Positions 22,589-35,281 of a stretch of 64,000 nucleotides of DNA are shown piece after piece. The translations under genes were made by a program, and so were the position numbers. The notes under the pieces are model-generated. The model saw only the letters and a list, made by a program, of their open reading frames with translations. It searched no databases and was not told the DNA's origin. Each line of letters begins with the position of its first letter. Positions within the stretch are counted from its first letter, which is position 1. Source of the stretch: Jackrogersella multiformis (lineage: Eukaryota; Ascomycota; Sordariomycetes; Xylariales; Hypoxylaceae); the NCBI GenBank assembly GCA_902806575.1, contig CADCXD010000004.1, forward strand, positions 1,302,001 through 1,366,000. The letters run 5' to 3'.

Positions 22589-24640
22589 ATGCTGCAGGTC
22601 GGACTCTTGCGGTGCTCTCTATTAATCGCGCTGGGCACGATAGGGATATGGGCAGATGAGGATGTTGGAAAGGATGCTGGGTCATCGTCAAAACCCGTGG
22701 CGCAAGTCCCGCGAGGGGGGGAGCCGTTCTTATGGAATAATTTTGAGCATATCATGATCGAGAAGGATAGTACAGCCAAGAGGCTCATAATAGAGAGGAC
22801 ACCTGACTCAACGAGAAGGAGTCCTAGAGAACAGGCAGCTCCGGCCTTAACGACGCCTAAACCAACAGCGCCGCCGCAGAAGCGTCAAGACGATGGGCAA
22901 GTTCAGGCACTCTCGGCACAGCTCCAGTCGCTTTCACAATCCGCCACGCAAGCCTTATCGTCCGTCACGTCTAGCGCTTCTTCAGCCATGAGCCTTGTAT
23001 CTCAATCCGCACAGTCCGTCCGGCAGTCCGCCGACCAAGCGGTCCGGTCTGCAAATCAAAATGCCGACAATGCTAACCGGCAACTGTCGCAGACTATGTC
23101 GTCGGCTTCGAGCGCGCTCTCTGCGGCGAGTTCCCGAGCGAGCGATGATCTATCGCGATCATTATCAAGCATGAGTAGCCGTATCTCGTCTAACCAAGCT
23201 AGTGCTCAGAGCAGCGCGAATAGCGCTATAAGTGCTGTCAGAGCGGAGGCAAGCTCGAGTGCAGCGAATGCGGTGAAAATAGCCGCCAGTCAGATCCAGG
23301 CAGTAAGGGCCGATGCCAGCGGCGTAACAGTACGTTTTAACTTCCTCGTCTTTGCCATATACTTATACGTTTAACTAATGAAACATTAGGGCGACGCAAA
23401 TTCTATTATGACGCAGGTACAAGGCAACTCGATCTCAGGCACAAATGTCGCCATCATAGTTACGGCGACAGTTGTCGGCACTGCTATACTCACAACCATC
23501 GCTTCGTGCGTCATTTTCCGTTATCGACGCAAGAAGAAGCGTGACCGTGACGGCCTGGTCATGGCGATAAATGCCAACGAGAAGCAACAATACGAAAAAC
23601 CAGTTGCGCTTCGTGGTACACCACCGAGCCCAAGCCCTCGTTTTACGCCATTTGGCGGCGGGACAGGTTATCCGATGGACAAGTTTAAGCTTCCAGACCT
23701 GGGCTTGAGTCCATTCTTGAGAAAGAAAACCAACGAAGGAAGTCCAAGCATAAGCGACATTGGGTTTCCAAAGAATAACTACAGCCCCGGAAACGGAGGT
23801 GGGGGCCTTGCTGGCAACGACGTGTACGATGCTTCGGCAACGAACTTCAGGCTGCAGAAGACTAATAATATTAAGAGTGCGACGAGCGTACGGCTCATCA
23901 GAGTAGGCAGCACAAAAGGCAAGGCGACGGACGAAGATGAGAAAGAACTGCTGAGTCCGATAGCCTCTCTGCCGCCACCGCTTCCCGCACCAGTGCCGGT
24001 AGCGCCAACAGCACCAGCGCCGAGACCAGTACCTGCTTCGGTACCGATGCAGCCGCAACCCGTTGAACCACTATCACCGGTAGAGTCTCGAGTCGCAGAG
24101 CCGTTACCAGCAGCAATTCGTTATATGCGAAACTCAGAGCCACCAGAAGAGCCGGATCCAACCCCAGTAAAGCGCGCTGGGACAATGAATACAGCAACCA
24201 GTCAGCAGCGGCTCCGGTTCCGCGACAGCAGCGACATAGAGTCGGCCGAGCCCTCACCGTCCGGGGCCTGGAGGCGGTCACGCGTCGCCACGATGTCCTC
24301 GATGCGGAACACCAACACGGCGAGCCTGCGCACGAACACCGCAGGCGGCGATGAGAGCGGCGGCGTCCCGTCGCCGCCCAAGCGCCCCAAGAACGCGGGC
24401 CCTACCAGCTTCGCCACGTTCCCCAGGGTGCGCGACGGCCCGCCCAAGGGCTCCGCCGCCGAGGCTATCTTGAACAGGGGCCGGTCCGGCCTCACCGGCG
24501 TCACGGCGCGCTTGCGCGAGGAGGCCGAGCGGAGAAGGCGCGAGCTCGACGAGGTCGAGGGCGGAGCCAGGATGAGCAGGGACGTGTCTACTACGGCCGC
24601 GGAGAGCCGGGCCCCGAACTGGCCCTTCGGGAACAGCTAG
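22589..24640 (+). CDS. Secreted-type Ser-rich single-pass membrane protein, unknown function
   Basis: Two exons, 22589-23329 and 23390-24640; 663 residues. A signal peptide is evident (MLQVGLLRCSLLIALGTIGIWA). The extracellular part (~25-255) contains a long Ser/Ala/Gln tract (~residues 100-245) of repeated SAxS/ADQAVRSANQ heptad-like units, probably a coiled or O-glycosylated stalk. One membrane segment follows (~267-290, VAIIVTATVVGTAILTTIASC), then a stop-transfer RYRRKKKRDRD and a ~360-residue Pro/Ser/Arg-rich cytosolic tail. This layout (signal, Ser-rich stalk, one span, disordered tail) recalls fungal cell-wall stress sensors such as Mid2/Wsc, but no cysteine WSC domain is present, so sensor function is inference only. 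GC content rises strongly towards the 3' end. Confidence 0.8.
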
Positions 24641-26192
24641 TTAGAAAGGTGGCAATTAATGATAGAGTGTTAGCTTGGAGACTAGGCACATATGTAATTA
24701 GGAGAATATACCACGGAGGATAGAAGAACAAAGAAGAGAAGAGAGGTATATCAGAGTAGTCGTAAGGTAATACCAGACTAGATACACAAGTATACCTACC
24801 TAGTTACAACCAGTCCCATGCACATATTTCTTGAACTTGCTGTCTCAAACATCCCACATGTCTTGTAACGTTTCTTAAGGATTCCCGACAAGGTAATCAG
24901 GTGTGTATTCAAAGCTGATTCAGCTACCCGTCTAGCTAGTCCTGTATGCTTCCCAACAAAGATACGGGATACAAGATACATGATACAAATACAACTCCAG
25001 CCAGACAACCCAGCCGCAGATGCAAACACATCCATATGTAATAGATTATATTGCCAGCTAGCTAGCTAGCTACACACCTACCTACGCAGCTAGGAAACTC
25101 TGCGCTGTCGCGTGACCAGCTGGAACCAGAAACAGAACCTTCCACCACACCTTCTACACCCTTCGCGACCATGCTCCCGGCGATGTATCACATCAGCGGG
25201 AGCCTCGGGACCCCGAGTCCACTCTATTCTACTCTGCTTGACTCTTACGTCTACATCTACGCCGGTCGAGTCGTCTCCGAGGGTTTGGTTCGTGGGAAAG
25301 GCTACGTATTATGAGTAATTACGTCGACGATAGGAGGGGACCTAGCTACGAACGCCTATTGGCAGGGCCCCCAACAGAACACGAGCTCGGCCGTCTCCAG
25401 ACGGGGGACTCGGTACCTAATGTAGAAGAATACATACGGGAATGGGGAGGGGGGCGTTATTGCTTGCTGCGTGGGGTGCGTGAGATCCTCATCTGACACC
25501 CCCTATTGCATGTCACCACCCTGCTAGTAGGCACGTAACTAACTGACTAACTGGCATGCAGGAAATCCAGCTGCATGTGCTTTTATTTCACCACGCATAT
25601 CAGCTGGGGGGGAGGGCATGGGGAACGTGGCGGTAATTCGCCCCGGTCTTTGAAATATTTTCGGGGGAAGCTTGAAAAACCTCCCCTTGGTACCTACTAC
25701 CTTGGCCTGTAGATGTACCGATTTTAACGCCTGATCAACTAGGTGTATATGTGTGATGCCCGCTGCCGACCAATCTTCGATTTCAACAACTTCTATCCCA
25801 TGTTGCCAACAACGCCTAGTTTTATGCAAGCTCGATATGCCTTCCCTTTTTTTCACTAGAGAATATCAACGGGGAGAACAGGTAAAGAGATCCGACGTTG
25901 GCAATGCCAATACTCATCATCTAGATCTGAACTCCTCTCCGTAAGTAGTTTAGAAGTAAGGGGCAAAGGAGATAATGTTGTAATGCAGCACGATGGAAAA
26001 TGAATATCTCGAGGGGAGATACCGACAACTCCAGGACCCTAGTCTATGCAATTTTCCCAAACTTAAACGGGATCGAATGAATTGTGTAGAGAAGAGAAAG
26101 ATTTGTGCTAACCAGTATCGCGAGACAAAAAAGGCTAAAGAAAGGTACAGGAGGCCTTCCTCGAACTTAGCCCTTCAACGTACTCGGATTTG
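24641..26192. other. Spacer between convergent genes
   Basis: 1.55 kb with no supportable gene. It includes a (CTAG)n-like run AGCTAGCTAGCTAGC at about 25057-25072 and half-sites of the palindromic motif near 24793 and 25078. Small frames at 25112-25496 and 25539-25856 show no conserved features. Confidence 0.55.
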
Positions 26193-26798
26193 TTAGGTTC
26201 TATGCATAGTAGATAACTCGAGAGCCTGTAGAAGCTCCGGTCGATCGGATAGGGCTTCTCTCGCCTGGGAATATGTAAACCACTGGCGTTCCCTCTTGTG
26301 CTTCTCGGGCCAGTTGTTTTCCTCTGTGAGGACAACGGCTTCGTAAAAGCGGTATAATGCTTTGGGCGCGTCCTTGGATAGCTTCTTAGGCGGCCGGGAG
26401 TCAATGACTTCGCCGAGGTCATAGTCGATGCGAATAGTTATCCCGGCTTCTTCCCAAGCTTCGCGTTCGGCAGCCTCTGTACATTCTTCGTCTGATTCCC
26501 AGCCTCCCTTGGGGAGAACCCAACCCTTTCTCCGAGTCGATTGGATGAGCAAGACGTATAACCTGTCCTCCGTGAGAGGAACCACCCCCGCTACCAATCG
26601 TTCGCCATTTGTGTTGTAGCCTGGGAATTTAAGGGTCAGTTGGTCTACGGGGTAGGCGATTCAGAACTGTCGCGCCACAAGAACAAATCAAGACAAATCG
26701 GCCAAGAAGCGTGTAACAAACTTACGTTGTTTGCTTCTACCAGTACGGGACTCCATTGTGCGATTATTTGACGAGCCGGACGCCATTTTGGGAGTCAT
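26193..26798 (-). CDS. Nudix hydrolase, diphosphoinositol polyphosphate phosphohydrolase-like
   Basis: Two exons, 26726-26798 and 26193-26620; 166 residues. The complete Nudix box is present in GGWESDEECTEAAEREAWEE followed by AGI (GX5EX7REXXEEXG pattern), with preceding KGWVLPKGG typical of the DIPP/Ddp1/Aps1 subgroup. Such enzymes remove phosphate from diphosphoinositol polyphosphates and cleave diadenosine polyphosphates; no targeting signal is visible, suggesting cytosol or nucleus. The first exon supplies a Ser/Arg-rich leader (MTPKMASGSSNN) and a splice that restores RYNTNGERLVAGVVPL. A second ATG at 26786 could be used instead of 26798. The unspliced frame starts only at MVAGVV. Confidence 0.9.
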
Positions 26799-29700
26799 AG
26801 AGAGAAGGCAATAGCGTGAATGTTCAACCTCTACCTAGGAAGTAGATTAAGACGGAGGAGCCGATGTGTTCTTGTCTGTGGCTGTGGCTGTAGGGAGATC
26901 CTGGGCAGAGGGCGCCGGCCAGATGGAGCTGGAACTAAGGCGGTTTACCGACGAATGTTGAGCTGCATGATCGTGAATAGTCTGAGAGTAGTCGAATTTG
27001 TTCTATCAGCGGCGGGGGATGATAATCGCGCTCTCGTAATGTTGACGTTTTGTTTGTGAAGCAGCTTTCTTCTTCTTTTTTTCTTCCGTCTTACTTGGCT
27101 CTCTCGCTCTCGCTCTACGTGAGTTTGTCGAGGCTAAGCTGGAAAACTCAATACACAAAAACTTGTGTTGTATTGTAGCGTCCTAGGGAATCCGGCCCTA
27201 ACAACCAACAAGGAAAGGGAATGATGAGCGGTATTGGCAGAGTTGTACGCCCACATAGACACGCACATTCGGACCCACGTGTGACCTCGGGGTTTTTCTC
27301 ACAGGCTCGAAGATGGTACGGAAGCGTGTAAAGGAGGCGCGGTAGATCCGGGGTTTTGCAGAAGTTAAAGCAACGGGAGGGTAGGACGAACTCGTCGCAA
27401 TACGCCGGCTCTCTTTCTGGTTCTGCAGCAGAATGAGATTTTTTTTTTGTGGGGGAGCAGACAAACAGATAAGGAGAGCTGGGGCGGTCAAGTAAGAATG
27501 GCACAATTCCTTGTGTGGCGAAGGAGAGATCGAAGCGTAAATTGTCCAAGACGATGTTGTTGACGTTGTTGAGTATAAACCACTAACGAATGAGGATAAA
27601 GGCTGCTGTTCTGGCTGGACCAGCACGTCCGTTGTAAGTCTCGTGCCATAACTGTAATAAAATGGAGGGGCACGACAAGGGGAAAAGCAGGCAGAGTTGG
27701 TTTTTATAGTACATCTCTGTCTTTTTTTTTAAAAGGGAGAAAGAAAAAAAAAAAGGAGCCACCCCCCAAGCTAGACGAGGAGAGCCGCGGACCAGGGCGA
27801 AGGCAAGAGCTAGGTAGGTACAGTACGTACGACTACCCTTTAGTAAGGTTCAATGTTGTAAGATGCAGGGCCCAGACTAGGTACCTACTTAAAAGGTACC
27901 TAGATACTTACCTCATTCCTCACCCGGAACACTCAATCTGTTCAATCCATCCATCCATCTGTAGTGTACAATCTGTCCTGGGTACGGAATACAATCCCGT
28001 AACAATACCCAGACATGTACCGTGCTAGCATTCCAATGATCCACGGATGATGTAGCTTGGGTCTAATGCCAGGTGAGGTAAGGCAAGACAAGGTAAGGCA
28101 AGCCATACAGCTTGCTAACACAGCTAAGGTACCTACATACGTGTAGGTAACCTACCACACTTGGTTTAACCATGCCAATGTGCTTTGCGTTTTGAGTTGA
28201 AGGTTGATGTACATACACTGTCTGGGTGTACGTTTTCATACATACCTTGATCACACGCGGGACGTTTTGAAGAAGTCAGTACCCAGGTACGTATGATACC
28301 GCCTACCTTGGTATGGTAGACATTAAGTACCGGTAAAGACTACATAATAACCTCTGTAGGATCCATGCTAGAAGGACCAGAGACTGGTAACCTTTGGCTA
28401 CGGGGAGGCTAGTTGAAATGCCCGTTGTTGGGAGGGGATTTATCGAAAGACAAAGAAGAAAATATATACAAAGCATCAGAGTGGAGGAGGGAAGTAAAGA
28501 ACTGGATTTTTTTTCTCGAAGCGGAATGGAAGAACCCAGATAGGCTTGCCGTACCCTTGTAACTGCATAAAGTAAATACTTTTTACTTTATACCTACCTA
28601 GGTAGGTAACCTTACGAGAGTAAGTTTTACATTCCTTTAAAAGCATAATCCCTTATAAGAAATCATAGCTTTGAATTGAATTTACCCCTCGCTTACTATT
28701 GTCGATCACTAAATTCCTTTAGAGAACTTGTTGAACTAGTGTATAAACGGAGCCACATCGTGAAGGAAAACCTTCTTATAAGATTACGAAATACCTTACT
28801 AGCTGACTGATACAGGTATGCATACACTTATTTTATTGTAGGTATCTTAAGTACCGAATGTTAATATATAAAAAATGGCAACAACTTGACAGCATGGGAT
28901 GAATTTACATACAGAGTGCCATTGTAAAAATGTTGAGGAGTAATTCCATCAGCATAACAAGACAAGACCCAAACCAGATCAATGACGTAGCATCTGGACT
29001 AATTAATCAATCATCTCATATGTCTAAGACTGCTTGCTAATATTTACATATATACAGTACGTACGCACAGAAATACATACTCCGGTTTCCATGATAGCTA
29101 CCTCTTTCCTCCTATCATGTTTACATATCGACATTTGTAAGTACCTAGGTAGGTACAGTACTTGACTTACCAAGGCAGGAGATGTTGAACCCACTCGACC
29201 AATCTCCCCTTTTGACATATTTTTACTATACTACCTATACTAGGTGTAGGTAAGTAACCTAATTATCATATTATGATTATAATTATAAAGTTAAAAGGTA
29301 AAAGGTAAATTAGGTTGTGCAATTCGTCATAGCACTAGCACCTGCATCACACCATGCAGCCTTTAATCCAGAACTTGCCTAGGCAGGTAGTAGTAAATAA
29401 CTGGCTTGACGCTGTTACCTCTGGAAACTTCAATCTACCAAGGTAACGTGTATGTAGGTACTGCAGAGAATACGTGTTTACTGCGGTGATATTAGGTACC
29501 TTTAACCTTTCATCACAGTCATCGCAGTCATCGCACGAACATATACCCACTCCAGTGTAGACAGTGCCTACCTCCTACATAGTGTACCTAGCAAGGTTCG
29601 AATATCAATCTTGGAAGTTTCAATATCTCCTCACTTGTCGCCTCCTCTCTTTATCCCGACTTCGCAACCTAAACTTGGACAACTTCTTATACCTAGTAGA

Positions 29701-30171
29701 ATACTAAAGTCTAATAGGTACCTATTATTTTTATATGTAGGTCACGCATACTACTACTGCAACTTGGATCCTTTCCTCGATGGATATCATAGAGCAGATC
29801 CCCCAACATCCAATTATAGCATTCGATAAGCTTAAAATTTTAGAAATCCATCACACGCGGAACCTGGAATTACGGTGTACCTAGCAGCTAACAGCTACCT
29901 AGGTAACAGCCAACAGCTATTAACAGCTACAACTAGCAGCACTCCAGAGTCCAGGGCTGTACTTGTTCCTCCGCAGCTCCGTCGTCTGACTCTGACTCTG
30001 ACCCTGACCCTAACCTCTGACTCGACACCGACTCTTTTCGTTCCCGGTGTCCACCTTAGGTACGTCTACCGTCCCATGCCAGAGAAAATCCCTGTCGCTT
30101 CCAAGGTTGTGCCGGTGCTTTTCTCTTTGATCAAATCGTTCTTGTCTGACCATCTGGAAGTTACCTGAAGG
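26799..30171. other. 3.4-kb gene-free, motif-rich spacer
   Basis: The longest stretch without a supportable gene. It carries many copies of the palindromic motif (about 27806-27820, 27885-27905, 28126-28150, 28590-28612, 29138-29160, 29232-29255, 29374-29392, 29455-29462, 29895-29906), poly-purine runs near 27720-27760 and a (TGACYC)n simple repeat at 29985-30020. Overlapping minus-strand frames at 27148-27673 have biased composition and no family match. The region also holds the nudix promoter (low end) and the ate1 promoter (high end). Confidence 0.55.
29984..30021. repeat. (GACTCT/GACCCT)n simple repeat
   Basis: Six or seven hexamer units GACTCT changing to GACCCT, ending in AACCTCTGACTC. 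Looks superficially telomere-like in one unit only (CCCTAACC). Confidence 0.8.
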
Positions 30172-32574
30172 ATGCAAGCCACTCCTGAAGATGCATTTTT
30201 GTATATATCGCCAATTGGTGAGTTGGATTTTCGCCTTAAGTTCATCTACCCCAAGCTCTAAGCTCTCTCGCCTCTCACACCTTCTCGGCCAACCATTCGG
30301 ACCCGTGCGGTATTGCCATGCTATCGTTGGCCAGCTAGTTTGCATATGGTTTTATGGAGAATACAACGCTCTATTATCTTCGTTGGCGCGCCACTACCAG
30401 CCCACTGGGCGTCTTCGAAAACCGCCGCACGGCTTCGGCAAAGCACCTAGGTGAAAAAATAAACGACAACGTCTCCGTCTACTATAGTGGAGGTGGCCAT
30501 GTTGCCAAGCAGTCATTAAATACCAGGCAATCATCCACAGCCTAGCAATATTTCGCTACCGCTACCGCTACCACTACCTCATGAGAATTCTACCAGCCGT
30601 GCAACCATAGCTCCCCCAGCCAGCCGACGTGCCATCGCGTGTTACCTCATTCAACTTACTTCCACTCGGGAGCACCAGTTCGACGTCGTGTATTCCCGTC
30701 GTGTCCCGAATTGCTCCTTTCTTACCTATTTCCCGGTTGTTGACTGCAGCTATGATCAAGTGATCGACAAGCACTTCTACGTACACTCTCTCGGTCAAAT
30801 ATCTCTTACTCAGCTCGGCTGAAAGAGTCCGGATTTGAGAGCTCACGATACCGAAGTAGATGCTCGGAAACTAACTCTTTCTAGGCTACAGAAAATCATC
30901 TAGCTGCGGCTACTGCCGCCGTAAGGGTACCGGTCAGTTTCGAGGATGTGTCTCATCGACCATGCTAGCATTTCTTCACGATTCGATACCCTCCCGTGCC
31001 GAGCTTACCTAACCACTGATGTCCAGTTGGTTCAGGTAAACTATCCAATTATCGTCGTGGCATCAGTTGAACACTTTACTTCGTGTAGCGTCCTACAAGG
31101 ATATCCAGTCCAAGCACATGGCTAGCTTTGCAATTGTGATTTGAGCAATGTTTGACTTACCTGTGCCTCCTAGGCCACTCCTATTTTGCACGTGCAACGT
31201 CTATGAGCCCATCCAGTTACCAAGATCTGGTGGATCGATGTTGGAGGCGGTCTGGAGCGCTCCTCTATCGACCAAATCAGCGGGATGCTTGCTGTCCGCA
31301 CTATACGATCCGTCTTGACTCTGGCCGTTTCCGCACGACAAGAGACCAGCGGCAGGCCGTCAACCGCTTCAACAAGTACGTCATAGGCGATGCCTACGTC
31401 AAGGAAGCTGCTCGCTTATACCCGAAGTCACGCGAGCAGGCTCGGAAGCGGGATACCGAATTTGACATGGTGGAGAGAATCCATGAAGCCGAGAGCGTAA
31501 TGCTAAAGCAACCACCTGGGCCATCCCACTCCTTCGCCGTTACTCTAGAGCCCGATGACTTTACCGAAGAGAAATTTCGTGTATTTGAAAACTACCAGCG
31601 GGTTATTCATCAGGAGTCTCCGTCGTCTATCTCTCGAGATGGCTTCAAGCGATTTCTCTGTTCCTCGCCGTTAAAGCAGGAGAAGTTTGTGACGCCAGAT
31701 GGCCAAGAACGCCAACTAGGCTCATTTCATCAGTGCTATCGACTTGACGGTCAGTTGGTAGCGATAGGCGTCTTAGACCTTCTCCCCGACTGCGTTAGCG
31801 CCGTATACTTCCTATACCATGAATCCATTCATAGATTTAGTCCCGGAAAGCTCGGAGCTATGCGAGAGATCGCGTTAGCAATAGAGGGAGGTTATCGGTA
31901 CGTACGGGAGGAGCTCTTAGCTATGACTAAGTAGCTCTTCTAAACCCCTATAATATTTTTTTGCTACGTCTCTTTGATATCTAGGAATCCATTTTCGCGC
32001 AGGCATATCCAGACAGCAAAACTCTAGACTATAACAATGCGTACTAACCGAACCCTCCAGATGGTGGTATCCTGGTTTTTATATCCATACATGCCCTAAG
32101 ATGAGATATAAGATCGATTTCTCACCACAGCAAATCCTGGATCCAAACACGTTAAAATGGGTAGACCTCACTCAAGACATCATCAAGAAGTTTGACGGCC
32201 ATGGGTACCTGGACTTCCAAAGAAGCGAAGATGATAATGCGAAGAATGCTTCATCTACGGAGGAAACCATTCCGAAGGAAATTAAGGATCATGAGGAAAT
32301 ATCGGATGGGGAGGATACCGAAAGCGATGAAGAGGCATTTCTCTTCAACAGTAACATGCCAGGCATCCCTTCAGTCGAGGAAATGTCTTCGGTGGACTTA
32401 GATAATATTGCAGTACGTATCAGCCGTGGCTACTGCTATGCGGGTGACCTGTTCGAATGGCATGGCGAGAGCATTAGCAATGATGGGTCAGCTAAGGCGA
32501 TGGTTGCAGAATTAGTAGCAGCGGTTGGTCCGGAGTTCGTACGCAATCTGTGCCTTGATTTTAGGAGATCTTAA
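30172..32574 (+). CDS. ate1: Arginyl-tRNA-protein transferase (Ate1)
   Basis: Ate1 transfers arginine from Arg-tRNA to N-terminal acidic residues, marking proteins for the Arg/N-degron pathway in cytosol and nucleus. Exons: 30172-30217, 30885-30920 (36 nt), 31174-31897, 32061-32574; total 1320 nt, 439 residues. Exon 1 reads MQATPEDAFLYISPIG and splices in phase to YRKSSSCGYCR, giving the conserved N-terminal GY-x-SSSCGYC cysteine motif, then HSYFARATSMSP. Family blocks follow: DRCWRRSGALLYRPNQRDACCPHYTIRLD, a QCYRLDGQLVAIGVLDLLPDCVSAVYFLYH block, and after intron 3 WWYPGFYIHTCPKMRYKIDF with Y-K-P-like region replaced by SPQQILDPNTLKW. The first intron is 667 nt, far larger than neighbours; because the exon-1 splice is inferred from protein logic, the N-terminus is less sure than the rest. 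Confidence 0.87.
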
Positions 32575-32995
32575 AGATAGAACCACACGTACTCACATAC
32601 TTACGTCAAGAGACGCATATGAACGATCCAATGAAAAGATATGACCCTAAAACGTAATATATATAAGAACTGTCGAGCATCTTACAGATTTATGCTGTTT
32701 CGAATGATAAGATTATAAGTGATTAAACTTGTGTACGGGACCCTAATCCCATAGTTGCTTTAATATGTCGAAGGCTCTTAATTAACTACGAGCACTTATT
32801 AAATGGAATGAAACTAAGGGAATAACTCCCCGAAGTTCCACTACCGACTGACTCCTCTTGTGAGGGGTATAGCTCAACCCCTACAAGGCTCTTCCTGACC
32901 AGCGTACTAAGATATGTCGGCCAAGAGCATAAACTCCTGCCGAAATATGTGCAAACCACGATCTATCTAATGCCTCGACGAAGCTAAACTTCGTA
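32575..32995. other. Convergent 3' spacer, ate1 / SDR
   Basis: 421 bp between two stop codons, AT-rich, with no palindromic-motif copy that I could see and no gene. It should contain both terminators. Confidence 0.5.
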
Positions 32996-34445
32996 TTATG
33001 ACCTTAATATATCTCTCGCCTCGGGAATCTTCGCGGAAAACTCGGCCTTCATCTCCGACCAGACTAAGGCTTGTACTTCCCTGCCAGTCTCGCTTGTGAG
33101 GACTGCATCTGCTTGCCTGGATCACGGGTCAGTCATGCTAGCACAGCGAATGGGCCTGTAGGGGTGAAGTGAAGTGAAGTGTCTCACTCTTGGTAATCGG
33201 CCTCTGAGCCGTAGAACCGGATGAACTTCCCCTACAAGATGGACCATCCCGTGTTAGCGAGCCGGGAGGCTTCGAAGGGGTGCTGCTTACATGTTCGCTC
33301 TCCTTAGATAGACAGGCTGCTATATAGGTCCTCGCGCCGTTCGACGGCGACTTCGCGAAGAGGCTCTGGAAGATGGTGACCAGAACAGTCGGCCCGAGCC
33401 CCTTATCCGTCATGTATCTCGACAGGTCTGATGCCACGATGCCCGGGCACGTTGTGTTTACTATGACTTCTGGGCTAGAGGGGGGTTTGCATGTATGCGT
33501 CAGTCGTTGCGGGAAAGGGATACGTAGGTAGGCACTACAAATAGAAGTCACATAGCGCGACGACAAACTTACCGCCCGTCCGGCCCCAATGCCATGCTCG
33601 CCAGCTCGTTGACCGCGTACTGCGCCATCAGCTTGGTCACCGCGTATATCATGCTCGGCCCGGGCCAGTTCTCGGGCGTGCTGAAGTGCCGTAGGACGCC
33701 GGACTCGGACGCCCATCGCTTCCACTCCCGGATATCCGGCTCCAGGTGCCGCGACGAGCCGACCACGGTTAAGTGCGCGGGGGCGCCGCGATGGGCACGC
33801 TCTGCCTTCATCCAGGGCAGGAGGAGGAGCGCCAGGAGCGCCGTGCTTAGGGCGTTGACTTGGATGTTCTGCTCCCTAGTTTAGATATTCGTCAACTAGG
33901 CAACTTCCTAGGCTAACTGGATTACCGGCCTACTGTCTCGCTGCCTTCGGGCAAGCGGATGGTTTTCATACGAGATTCAAGAATGGAGGAGGGGGCGAGA
34001 CGACGGAAGTGAGAAGGAGTCTGGAGAGTCCTTACCAACCCTCGTCGCCGAGCTTAAAATCCACGCCGGCAACGCCCGCGTTTAAGACGACGTAGTCAGG
34101 GCCGCCGCCGCCTTGCCCGACCTTCTTTAGCTCCTCGGCGAACACGACGACGGAGGCATACCGGCTCATGTCGAGGTCCATGACGCGGACGCGGCCCTCG
34201 CTGCGCCCACCGGTGTGCCGCTCGATAGCCGCGAGCGCGGTCTTGGAGCGGGACGGGTCGCGGCTCGTGATGATGACCTGGCCCGCGCCCAGGTTGACGA
34301 AGTGCGCGGCGGCCGCGAGGCCCAGGCCGGCTGTTCCGCCCGTCACCACGACGGTTTGGTCCCTGAATGTACCTGCCGGCGGGAGCGGGATTGGGAACCA
34401 CTTCATGTAAGCTTGGTCAAGGAGTTTACTTATCGCGGCAGCCAT
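32996..34445 (-). CDS. Short-chain dehydrogenase/reductase
   Basis: Five exons: 34036-34445, 33573-33875, 33291-33474, 33188-33231 and 32996-33116; 353 residues with all phases consistent. Classical NAD(P)-binding Rossmann fold: TGGTAGLG (residues ~35-42, cofactor loop), ITSRDPSRS (arginine after beta-2 suggests NADPH), DLDMS, NAGVAG and the catalytic YAVTK pair with an upstream VGSS serine. The family in fungi includes retinol-dehydrogenase-like enzymes and tailoring enzymes of secondary metabolism. The substrate cannot be told, and no synthase gene lies nearby, so a cluster role is not supported. Exon 1 has markedly higher GC than its 3' exons. Confidence 0.9.
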
Positions 34446-35281
34446 TTTGCGTGATAGGTATCAGTACCTAATATAAGGGGTAAAGAAATATCTGCCTTCG
34501 AATCGCTAGATACCTAGGTAGTTGAGGGGAAACTGGTACACGGAAGAAATACTACGACGTAACGCTCTTAATGTTACACAGCGTATGGCAATGCAACGGA
34601 TATAGGCACCTCATAAGAGGTTATTTTGAGTAGCCTCATCGTCCTGTGAGATATTAGATATATTAAATATATTAATAAACTACTTAGGTAGTCAAAAGTC
34701 TCAGAATATCAATATTAGCTTTACAAGATCAATCGAAATAGGCGACTTTCCATGAATATTGCCTATGTGGCTTTTATAAGAAGAGGTTGGTAGATCGAGA
34801 CGAATGGCAGAATGATAGACGTCATATAAGCGAGTCTACCGAATCTCGCATAGCAAAATAAAGTCGATAAGTATATATGTATTGCATAAACACACCCTAA
34901 CGGATAATGTACTATCGATAACACCATACTGACCCAAGCCTCTCTCAGATAAAATAGCCCCACTACAAGCTTAAGCCAATCACCCCACCAGCCCAAAGCT
35001 CTAGCTCAAAAAATCTCCCACTTCAGCCTCGCGACCGAGATCTACCTACCTATGTAATAGTACATATTCGTCGTAGCCAACACACAGCACGCGACGTTCT
35101 CGCCCTTTTGTGAACCTAATGTTACTATAACCCCAAATTGACAGAAACGAATTCGATATACACCATCCATCGGTCTGATCCCTCACACGGCCACCCAGGG
35201 ACCCTTTCCCTCGTCTTTTCCTTTCCCTTTCGTCCCCACCCCTCCCAGCCGGCCTACCTCGCCACCTCCGCAAAACCAGCC
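34446..35281. promoter_or_regulatory. Divergent promoter region, SDR / rrp42
   Basis: 836 bp between divergent starts. AT-rich with TACCTAGGTA at about 34510-34520 and TACTTAGGTAG near 34681-34691. The 150 bases before rrp42 are C/T-rich. The frame upstream of the rrp42 start stays open from 35138, but the first family-like methionine is 35282. Confidence 0.55.

Noticed and set aside
22462..22659. Separate small secreted protein starting MFQPSFSS
   Set aside because: It overlaps the start of the membrane-protein gene in another frame and ends without any conserved domain.
27148..27673. Three overlapping minus-strand frames (61-142 codons)
   Set aside because: They overlap in different frames, have Ser/Pro-biased composition and no recognisable motif; more likely promoter DNA.
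29984..30021. Internal telomere-like repeat
   Set aside because: Only one unit reads CCCTAACC; the rest is a GACTCT/GACCCT hexamer, so it is an ordinary simple repeat.
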